A stretch of DNA of 5,081 bases from the NCBI GenBank assembly GCA_035506075.1, contig DATJQB010000127.1, forward strand, positions 1-5,081, given 5' to 3'. Below, one piece after another: positions 1-5,081 of this stretch; position 1 is the first letter of the stretch, and each line of letters begins with the position of its first letter. Source of the stretch: UBA9647 sp035506075. Its GTDB lineage: Bacteria; Bacteroidota; Ignavibacteria; UBA10030. The translations under genes were made by a program, and so were the position numbers. The notes beneath the pieces are model-generated. The model was not told where the DNA came from, did no database searches, and saw only the letters and a program-made list of their open reading frames with translations.

Positions 1-567
1 GCCTGGTATGATGGTGAGTTCGCCGGGAAGGCGATCGCCGATGTGTTATTCGGTGATGTCAACCCCGGCGGGAAACTCCCGGAAACCTTCTATGCGTCCA
101 CAAAGCAGTTGCCGCCGATGTCCGACTACGATCTGATCAATCATCCCCGGACATACATGTACGTCGACCAGCCTGTCCTCTATCCTTTCGGGTACGGGCT
201 TTCGTACACACAATTCGCTTACAGCGACCTTCTCCTGACTCCCGGCACAATCAAGAGCGACGGTGAAGTGGAGATTCGCTTCACCGTGCAGAATACGGGC
301 GCGCTGAAGGGGGATGAAGTGGCCCAGGTGTATGCGCATGCGGTCGATGCCACGCTCAAGGTTCCGATCAATCAACTGAAGCGGTTCCAGCGAGTGACTC
401 TCGCTCCGGGGGAGAAGAAGACGCTCACATTCACGGTGCCTGCATCGGAATTCTCCTTCTATAGTACCAGGACGAACAAAATGAACGTCGAACCCGGACG
501 CTGGGAGGTTCAGGTTGGCAGTTCGTCGAAGGATATTCGTTTGAAAGGCACGATTACCCTTGAGTAA
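1..567 (+). CDS. Glycoside hydrolase family 3 enzyme, C-terminal part (beta-xylosidase/beta-glucosidase type), 5' truncated by window edge
   Basis: The reading frame is open from base 1, so the true start lies outside the window and only the last 188 residues are seen. They begin with the end of the GH3 C-terminal alpha/beta domain (AWYDGEFAGKAIADVLFGD, then NPGGKLPETF). The family linker follows (LYPFGYGLSYT, about residues 60-70). Last comes a fibronectin type III-like domain from about residue 85 to 185, with its typical DEVAQVY and LKRFQRVTLAPGE segments. GH3 enzymes remove non-reducing-end beta-linked sugars from oligosaccharides by a retaining mechanism. The nucleophile Asp lies in the missing N-terminal part and cannot be checked. 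The RTYMYVDQPVLYPFGYG stretch recalls the RTYRYF...YPFG segment of xylosidase/arabinosidase-like GH3 members, so xylosidase is slightly favoured over glucosidase; this is inference. The protein ends at KGTITLE without a T9SS sorting domain, unlike the two genes downstream, so a periplasmic location is likely. Confidence 0.93.
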   Translation, partial: AWYDGEFAGKAIADVLFGDVNPGGKLPETFYASTKQLPPMSDYDLINHPRTYMYVDQPVLYPFGYGLSYTQFAYSDLLLTPGTIKSDGEVEIRFTVQNTGALKGDEVAQVYAHAVDATLKVPINQLKRFQRVTLAPGEKKTLTFTVPASEFSFYSTRTNKMNVEPGRWEVQVGSSSKDIRLKGTITLE

Positions 568-774
568 TTTCGCGAGCTGATCACCGTGCCTAAAGTAAAG
601 TGAAGAGAGCTTCGGCCTCACGGGCCACATCATCGCGTAGTGTCGCAGGGGGGCTGAAATATTTGGTTTCGATATGCGTGCAAAAGAATTGCGTGGTCAC
701 TGCTTCGCAAAGTCGAGATGCTCAAGCAAAGAAAATGTACTCTGTGCTCTGGTCGACAACATGAAAAGCATGCC

Positions 775-3144
775 ATGAAAACCATGAAACGAATTCCTAT
801 TGCTGTCCTTCTCATGATTCTTCTTACGCGACCGATATTCGGACAAACAGCGATTCCACCCGCAGTGGGGGACGGCAGCGCTGCGAATCCCTATCAAATC
901 GCGACGCTGGAGAATCTCTATTGGATTGTCTCCACTCCGGGGAACATGAACTACTACTTCATTCAGACTGCCGATATCAACGCGTCTCAGACTTCAAGTT
1001 GGAGCGATTCAATGGGCCAAGGTTGGCCCTCCATTGGCGTCTACGGATCACCTTATAGAGGCCGCTACGACGGCATGTTCCACACCATAGACAGTCTGTT
1101 CATCAATCGTCCCAACTATGACGAAACCGGACTTTTTGGAACGATAGCAGGGGAAGTTCGGAATTTGGGCTTGACTCACGTGAATATTCGTGGAGGTCGT
1201 TATGCGGGTGGCCTCGCAGGAGGGACCCAGGGTCTTGTTCAGAAGTGCTTTTCCACGGGTTACGTCAATGGCCAGACCGCCGGAGGTTTGCTTGGCTTTT
1301 CTGGCCCATGGCCCGTCAGCAACTGCTACTCAACAGCGACGGTAGAAGCGAGCGGTACTGCCGGTGGAATCGTTGGTCAAAACCTGGGGTGTGAAGTGAT
1401 TGACAGCTACGCTGCGGGACGAGTAAACGGGGCTGTCAAAGCGGGTGGTCTGATCGGAGATGAAATTGCTGGTTCTTTCGTTGTCGTCTACAATTCCTTT
1501 TGGGATTTGGATTCGTCAGGCCAGTCAAACAGTGCGGGTGGTAAAGGCAAGTCAACACTGCAAATGAAAAGCGGATCGCTCTATGTCGATGCCTGCTGGG
1601 ATTCTGCAGTCTGGGCCATAGATCCAGATTTCAATGGCGGATATCCATATTTCTCATGGCAGAGATCGGATGGAACCCCTCTGCCAGGTGGACATGTGAG
1701 TGCACCCGCATTCGGTGACGGATCGTCGTCAAATCCTTATCAGATGGCAACCCTGGAGAATCTGAATTGGCTGGCATCAAATCCCAGCGTGTGGGGCTCC
1801 TACTTCCTTCAAATTGCGGATATTGACGCTTCAAGAACAAGAGGGTACAGCGAGGGAGAAGGCTGGATGCCTGTTGGTGGCCCGACGGGGTTTCATGGCA
1901 CATATCACGGCAACGGTCATATTATTGATAGTCTGTACATCAATCGGCCGGAATTCAGTGAGCAGGGGCTCTTCGGCGCGGCTCAGTCTTTCAAAATAGA
2001 CAGTCTGGGAGTCACGAATGTCGACGTTACCGGAAAGACCTACATTGGCGGGGTGGTAGGTCATGCCTACACGCCCAGCTCCGTCGGGCATTGCTATTCG
2101 ACGGGGAAAGTTGATGGAACGGGTGATGACGTAGGTGGCCTCATCGGTGATATCTATAACCACGTAATCGTGACGAATTGCTACTCGAGAGCGAGCATCC
2201 AAGGAGTGAGCAACGTCGGAGGTTTGATTGGTATGGCGAGCTACTATTCAAGTATTGATCGCAGCTATTCTGCAGGCGCCGTGTCGGGGAGCAGTGCCGG
2301 AGGACTATTGGGAAGAAATCATATCGACGATCCTATTCCAGCATCGTGCTTTTGGGACATCGAGACTTCCGGTCAAACGTGGAGCGCCGGGGGGACGGGA
2401 AGGACATTGATGGAGATGAAGACCGCTGGTACGTTCTCCGGGGTGGGTTGGAGTAGTGCGTATTGGGACATCGATTCCACCATCAACGACGGCTACCCAT
2501 ATTTGTCCTGGCAGAATCCAAATGGTACGCCATTGCCTCTTTTGCCAGGGTTTATCATCTCTGCATCGAGTGTCAGCTTTGGGATTATCCCCCTTGGGTC
2601 ATCCAGCGAAGATAGTGTTCTTGTTTCCAACCCTGGCACGGATACGCTGCGTGTGACGGGGATTAGTTCCACCAACCAGATCTTCGAAGCCTCTCCGTCG
2701 TCCATGGCGCTCGCGCCGTCGGGAAGTGCACACATCTATATCAGCTTTTCAGCCCAGGATACGACGCTGGAAAAAGGCTTCATCGTTCTGACTCACAATG
2801 CATCGCTTGTGATGGACAGTCTCGCGGTTAGCGGTCAAGGGGCCAATCCGACAGCCGTGAAGAAAGAACTCGGTGCGCCGACCGAGTTTGCCCTTCATCA
2901 GAATTATCCGAATCCGTTCAATCCATCCACGGTTGTTGAGTATGCAATTCCGCAAACGGTCTTTGTCTCGATACGTGTCTTCGATGTCTTGGGGCAATCT
3001 GTGGCTCAGCTCGAAAGTGGCGTCAAGCGGCCCGGGCGGTACTCGGTGCGATTCGATGGATCGCATTTGGCAAGTGGATTGTATCTCTGTTCGATCGATG
3101 CAGGCAGTTTTCATCAAGTCAGAAAAATGTTGTTGGTGAAATGA
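775..3144 (+). CDS. Secreted GLUG-repeat protein with Ig-like (ASH-type) domain and type IX secretion sorting domain
   Basis: A 789-residue protein. Residues 1-24 form a Sec signal peptide: basic MKTMKR, a hydrophobic IAVLLMILL core, and probable cleavage near FGQ. Two homologous modules follow (about residues 28-304 and 311-588). Each opens with GDGS..NPYQ.ATLENL.W, continues with a DSL.INRP.....GLFG stretch, then four GLUG-like strands, and closes with a FWD..SGQ..SAGG.G cap and a GYPY.SWQ tail. GLUG starts are at residues 144, 169, 196 and 223, and at 424, 453, 481 and 508, a period of 25-29 residues that suggests a beta-solenoid. Residues 593-690 look like an ASH/choice-of-anchor Ig-like domain (SVSFGIIPLGSSSEDSVLVS; AVSGQG end). 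Residues 703-789 are a T9SS sorting domain (NYPNPFNPST, VFDVLGQ, SGLYLCSI, final KMLLVK). GLUG repeats occur in bacterial surface proteins and adhesins; binding to a surface or polysaccharide is inference. Start choice: ATG 775 or 784 puts the signal peptide at the N-terminus, whereas ATG 718 adds 19 residues of non-signal-like sequence. No strong ribosome binding site supports any of them. It is probably co-transcribed with the next gene. Confidence 0.9.
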   Translation: MKTMKRIPIAVLLMILLTRPIFGQTAIPPAVGDGSAANPYQIATLENLYWIVSTPGNMNYYFIQTADINASQTSSWSDSMGQGWPSIGVYGSPYRGRYDGMFHTIDSLFINRPNYDETGLFGTIAGEVRNLGLTHVNIRGGRYAGGLAGGTQGLVQKCFSTGYVNGQTAGGLLGFSGPWPVSNCYSTATVEASGTAGGIVGQNLGCEVIDSYAAGRVNGAVKAGGLIGDEIAGSFVVVYNSFWDLDSSGQSNSAGGKGKSTLQMKSGSLYVDACWDSAVWAIDPDFNGGYPYFSWQRSDGTPLPGGHVSAPAFGDGSSSNPYQMATLENLNWLASNPSVWGSYFLQIADIDASRTRGYSEGEGWMPVGGPTGFHGTYHGNGHIIDSLYINRPEFSEQGLFGAAQSFKIDSLGVTNVDVTGKTYIGGVVGHAYTPSSVGHCYSTGKVDGTGDDVGGLIGDIYNHVIVTNCYSRASIQGVSNVGGLIGMASYYSSIDRSYSAGAVSGSSAGGLLGRNHIDDPIPASCFWDIETSGQTWSAGGTGRTLMEMKTAGTFSGVGWSSAYWDIDSTINDGYPYLSWQNPNGTPLPLLPGFIISASSVSFGIIPLGSSSEDSVLVSNPGTDTLRVTGISSTNQIFEASPSSMALAPSGSAHIYISFSAQDTTLEKGFIVLTHNASLVMDSLAVSGQGANPTAVKKELGAPTEFALHQNYPNPFNPSTVVEYAIPQTVFVSIRVFDVLGQSVAQLESGVKRPGRYSVRFDGSHLASGLYLCSIDAGSFHQVRKMLLVK
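856..1692 (+). repeat. GLUG module, copy 1 (intragenic tandem duplication)
   Basis: The first of two homologous protein modules within the GLUG gene. It runs from PAVGDGSAANPYQIATLENL to GYPYFSWQRSDGTPLPG. Four AGG[LI][ALV]G repeat starts lie 25-27 residues apart. Identity with copy 2 is clear at protein level but patchy at DNA level, so the duplication is old. Confidence 0.82.
1705..2538 (+). repeat. GLUG module, copy 2 (intragenic tandem duplication)
   Basis: The second homologous module, from PAFGDGSSSNPYQMATLENL to GYPYLSWQNPNGTPLP. Four repeat starts (IGGVVG, VGGLIG, VGGLIG, AGGLLG) lie 27-29 residues apart, with CYSTG-type turns between them. It keeps the same order of elements as copy 1, including the FWD...SGQ..SAGG cap. 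Confidence 0.82.
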
Positions 3145-3174
3145 CGGCAAATCGCTGTCGCTATATTCATTCGC

Positions 3175-3185
3175 AAAAAGAGGGA
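3175..3185 (+). promoter_or_regulatory. Ribosome binding site of the DUF362 gene
   Basis: A purine run containing AAAAGAGGGA ends four bases before ATG 3190. It supports that start, which places the twin-arginine motif at residues 16-17 as expected for a Tat signal. Confidence 0.65.
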
Positions 3186-3189
3186 TTCT

Positions 3190-4698
3190 ATGAGCGAGAC
3201 TGAGATCGAGAAATCACATAACCTCAACACGTCACGCAGAGATTTCATCAGAAAAGTCGGTACCGCCGCCGCGGGACTACTCGTTGTCCCGTACCTGAAA
3301 CCATCGGGGGTTTTTGCCTACAACCATCTGCAGGGTTCTTCGTTTCTCGCGACGGTTGGGATCTGCAACACGACAGGCACGCCCGCGGATACCTATGTCT
3401 ATGACGATGCTACCGGGGGGGTCAAGCAAAAGGTGAAGTATATCCTCGACCTCCTGGATCAAAATCAAACAGGTGGGGTGTCGGCGCTGTTCAGCAAAGG
3501 GAAAAAGGTTGCGATCAAGATCAACATGACAGGAGGATCGGGGACCGCCGCCGGCTTGCACGGATACACCATCACTGAAGCGATGTGGACGCATCCGGCA
3601 GTGATCCAGGCGGTCGGGCAGTACATCATCGATGCCGGCGTCAATCCCTCCGATCTCTACATTGTGGATTCCTTCTGGGACACGAACTGGCAGAACGCCG
3701 GCTCGACGGCTCCGTTCGGGTCAAACGACGCGTTCGGCTATCGCGCGGCTCAGCTTGCCCTGGGTTGCAACGTGGTGGACCTCAATGACACCACCCCGGC
3801 GAACATCGTGGCCGCATCGACGGGGAGCAACTACTTCAACTTCGCCTCGCTCACCATGAACAAGATCCTGCAGAGCGTGGATGTCTATGTCTCGATCCCG
3901 AAGTTGAAGCACCACTCCGCGGCCGGTCTCACCAGTGCACTGAAAAATCAGGTTGGGATCGTCCCCAAATCCCTCTACACGATAACGAATGACAACGGTC
4001 GCCGTGGCGCCATTCATCATGCCACGAGCACGGGGACTGAGTGGACGTATCTGCCAAGGAGCATTTGCGATCTGAATGCTGCGCGTCCGGTCCACCTTGC
4101 CGTTATCGACGGCATACAGAATTCGACGGGTGGCGAGGGCGCGTGGTGCCCGAAGTTTGCATTTTGTCAGAAGCATGTGCTCATCGCCGGCTTGGACCCC
4201 GTCGCGACCGACAGCATCGGCGCGAAGATCATGGGACTGGATCCCGAAGCCGCCACGTTCCCCCTGCCGGCAGCCATGACGGACGGGAGCGCAACATCGT
4301 CGACCACCGACAACCATCTCTACCTTCTCAACGCGAAGGGGGTCGGCACGAATCAACTGAGCCAGATCCAGGTTGTCGGCGACGGAGCATCGATGGTGAC
4401 GGCGGTGAGCAGACAGGTGACATCGCAACAGCCCTCGGCATTCCAGCTATACACGAACTACCCGAACCCGTTCAATCCGTCCACGATGATCGCTTTTTCG
4501 GTGCCGCACAGCGGCTACGTGACATTGAAAGTGTTCGATATTGCGGGTCGTTCCATCGAAACGTTGATCCAGGGTGAGGTCCCCGCGGGTGAGCACCGCC
4601 TGCAGTGGAGTGCGCAAGGGCTGCCGAGCGGAGTCTACTTCTGCCGGATGGAAGCGGGCGGCTTCTCTCACACGATCAAAATGATTTACACGAAGTAG
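3190..4698 (+). CDS. DUF362 domain protein with Tat signal and type IX secretion sorting domain
   Basis: A 502-residue protein of unknown biochemical function. Residues 1-43 are a twin-arginine signal: SRRDFIRKV with RR at 16-17, a moderately hydrophobic GTAAAGLLVV core, and probable cleavage after VFA-43. Residues about 100-375 match the DUF362 family. Landmarks are KKVAIKINM (105-113), THPAVIQAV (134-142), PKLKHHSAAGLTSALKN (237-253), VIDGIQ (305-310) and GLDPVATDSIGAKIMGLDP (334-352). Some DUF362 proteins carry a ferredoxin-type 4Fe-4S segment; no CxxCxxC cluster is seen here, only an isolated C-x5-C pair at 320 and 326. Residues about 416-502 are a T9SS sorting domain (NYPNPFNPST at 423-432, VFDIAGR, SGVYFCRM, final KMIYTK). 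The expected path is Tat export in folded form to the periplasm, then T9SS transport to the cell surface with removal of the C-terminal domain; this is inference. The start is supported by a ribosome binding site. The gene lies 45 bases after the GLUG gene with no terminator between, so one operon is likely. Confidence 0.9.
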   Translation: MSETEIEKSHNLNTSRRDFIRKVGTAAAGLLVVPYLKPSGVFAYNHLQGSSFLATVGICNTTGTPADTYVYDDATGGVKQKVKYILDLLDQNQTGGVSALFSKGKKVAIKINMTGGSGTAAGLHGYTITEAMWTHPAVIQAVGQYIIDAGVNPSDLYIVDSFWDTNWQNAGSTAPFGSNDAFGYRAAQLALGCNVVDLNDTTPANIVAASTGSNYFNFASLTMNKILQSVDVYVSIPKLKHHSAAGLTSALKNQVGIVPKSLYTITNDNGRRGAIHHATSTGTEWTYLPRSICDLNAARPVHLAVIDGIQNSTGGEGAWCPKFAFCQKHVLIAGLDPVATDSIGAKIMGLDPEAATFPLPAAMTDGSATSSTTDNHLYLLNAKGVGTNQLSQIQVVGDGASMVTAVSRQVTSQQPSAFQLYTNYPNPFNPSTMIAFSVPHSGYVTLKVFDIAGRSIETLIQGEVPAGEHRLQWSAQGLPSGVYFCRMEAGGFSHTIKMIYTK

Positions 4699-4818
4699 AT
4701 CTTCCTCATTACCGAGCCTCATCGCTCCTGTGCGTCCATCTCCGGGCGCACGGGAGTCCCGAACTAACTGAAACACTGTTGTGCGTGTGCGCTGCGGGCT
4801 TTTGCGAAGCGTGATGCT

Positions 4819-4837
4819 CCACGGAGAGTGACCGTGG
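4819..4837. other. Short GC-rich inverted repeat (possible RNA hairpin)
   Basis: CCACGG and CCGTGG form a perfect 6-bp stem around a 7-base loop, 120 bases after the DUF362 stop codon. No T-run follows, so it is not a standard intrinsic terminator. It could stabilise the 3' end of the upstream transcript or be chance. Confidence 0.3.
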
Positions 4838-4863
4838 TCGGATTGGCGGCTGCGGCCGTTCCT

Positions 4864-4883
4864 ATGCGTTAACGGTAACGCAT
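4864..4883. promoter_or_regulatory. Perfect 8-bp inverted repeat, LacI-family operator-like; alternatively a weak terminator
   Basis: ATGCGTTA and TAACGCAT are exact reverse complements separated by ACGG, giving a 20-base palindrome centred on CG. The core GTTAACGGTAAC fits the general LacI/CcpA-type operator form, an even palindrome with a central CG and A/T-rich half-sites. It lies 85 bases upstream of the second GH3 start, a plausible place for a sugar-responsive repressor. A short T-run (4883-4887) follows directly, so on the + strand it could also act as a weak intrinsic terminator for the upstream operon; the stem has only three G/C pairs of eight. No regulator gene is in the window. 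Confidence 0.45.
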
Positions 4884-4958
4884 TTTTCGCACAAAGCGCG
4901 GCGGTTGACCCCGAATAGGAAGGGGAGTGGTGCGCATGCCAGGAATGTCGAATACCAT

Positions 4959-4964
4959 AGGAGA
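4959..4964 (+). promoter_or_regulatory. Ribosome binding site of the second GH3 gene
   Basis: AGGAGA lies four bases before ATG 4969. This selects ATG 4969 over the in-frame ATGs at 4936 and 4945, which would place extra polar residues before the signal peptide. Confidence 0.75.
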
Positions 4965-4968
4965 AAGC

Positions 4969-5081
4969 ATGAAACGGGTACTCTTTGTCCTCCTGAGTCT
5001 CACCTTCTCAATGACTGTCTCTGCTCAGAAGTTGCCTTTCCAGGATCCGGGCCTCAGCTCGGACGCGAGAGCGAAGGATCT
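4969..5081 (+). CDS. Glycoside hydrolase family 3 enzyme, N-terminal fragment, 3' truncated by window edge
   Basis: Only the first 37 codons and two bases of the next are present. Residues 1-20 are a Sec signal peptide (MKRVLFVLLSLTF..., cleavage near SAQ). The mature start, KLPFQDPGLSSDARAKD followed by a probable L, matches the conserved GH3 opening, which in full-length members reads like PF.DP.L...R..DLV.RMTLEEK. The xylosidase/glucosidase type cannot be decided from so little. The catalytic residues lie beyond the window. Together with the GH3 end at the left edge, this makes a second GH3 enzyme in the same orientation. It probably hydrolyses oligosaccharides in the periplasm or on the surface; whether it carries a T9SS sorting domain cannot be seen. 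A different enzyme with a similar N-terminus is possible but less likely. Confidence 0.75.
   Translation, partial: MKRVLFVLLSLTFSMTVSAQKLPFQDPGLSSDARAKD

Larger units (their letters stand above)
4699..4968. other. Intergenic region before the second GH3 gene
   Basis: A 270-base stretch with no supported gene. Reading frames crossing it are tails of frames antisense or out of phase to the DUF362 gene and show no family features. It contains the hairpin at 4819-4837, the inverted repeat at 4864-4883, and the ribosome binding site of the next gene. Its length suggests that the second GH3 gene has its own promoter, but no clear -35/-10 pair was found. Confidence 0.6.

Noticed and set aside
46..633. 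195-codon open frame on the - strand over the GH3 end
   Set aside because: It is antisense to a clear GH3 coding region, has no recognisable domain and an Arg/His-rich composition typical of shadow frames.
568..774. Possible promoter or terminator between the left GH3 and the GLUG gene
   Set aside because: A near match to the Bacteroidota -7 element (AATATTTG near 657-664) and a weak GGCCT/GGGCC stem near 615-627 were seen. The first misses the consensus and has no -33 partner, and the second has no T-run, so neither is supported.
856..2538. GLUG repeats considered as a CRISPR or DNA-level tandem repeat
   Set aside because: The repetition is at protein level with a variable period and diverged codons; there are no identical DNA repeats or spacers.
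3721..4428. 235-codon open frame on the - strand inside the DUF362 gene
   Set aside because: It is a shadow of a high-GC3 gene; the + strand frame carries all conserved DUF362 motifs, and the antisense product is Arg-rich with no family features.
4041..4577. 178-codon + strand frame overlapping the DUF362 gene
   Set aside because: Its Arg/Ser/His-rich translation is an out-of-phase reading of the DUF362 gene with no signal, domain or ribosome binding site.
4751..4761. CGGG-AGT-CCCG mini-hairpin after the DUF362 gene
   Set aside because: It has only four base pairs, a three-base loop and no following T-run; such stems are expected by chance in GC-rich DNA.
4905..4933. TTGACC as a -35 box for the second GH3 gene
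   Set aside because: No acceptable -10 sequence lies 16-18 bases downstream; the spacing falls on GC-rich sequence.

Overview
The window looks like chromosomal DNA of a Gram-negative bacterium of the Fibrobacterota-Chlorobiota-Bacteroidota (FCB) group. The best guess is Ignavibacteria or a neighbouring lineage such as Kryptonia, Calditrichota or KSB1. The main evidence is that two adjacent proteins end in a type IX secretion (T9SS) C-terminal sorting domain with the motif NYPNPFNPST, which is very common in those lineages. Clear Shine-Dalgarno sequences precede two of the genes, which fits less well with classical Bacteroidia. The species cannot be named from this sequence.

Layout, all on the + strand: (1) bases 1-567, the C-terminal end of a glycoside hydrolase family 3 (GH3) enzyme of beta-xylosidase/beta-glucosidase type, cut by the window edge; (2) a 207-base gap with no convincing feature; (3) bases 775-3144, a large secreted protein made of two tandem GLUG-repeat modules, an immunoglobulin-like (ASH/choice-of-anchor-like) domain and a T9SS sorting domain; (4) after 45 bases, bases 3190-4698, a DUF362 protein with a twin-arginine (Tat) signal at its N-terminus and a T9SS sorting domain at its C-terminus; (5) a 270-base intergenic region with a 6-bp hairpin and a perfect 8-bp inverted repeat with a central CG, which resembles a LacI-family operator; (6) from base 4969 to the edge, the signal peptide and first mature residues of a second GH3 enzyme.

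The two GH3 genes flanking two exported, probably cell-surface proteins suggest a small carbohydrate-degradation locus. The GH3 enzymes would hydrolyse oligosaccharides, probably in the periplasm. The GLUG protein may act as a surface adhesin or binding protein. The role of the DUF362 protein is unknown. No SusC/SusD pair, sensor or regulator gene is visible. The most unusual item is the Tat signal combined with a T9SS sorting domain in one polypeptide, which would route a pre-folded, possibly cofactor-bearing protein to the cell surface.
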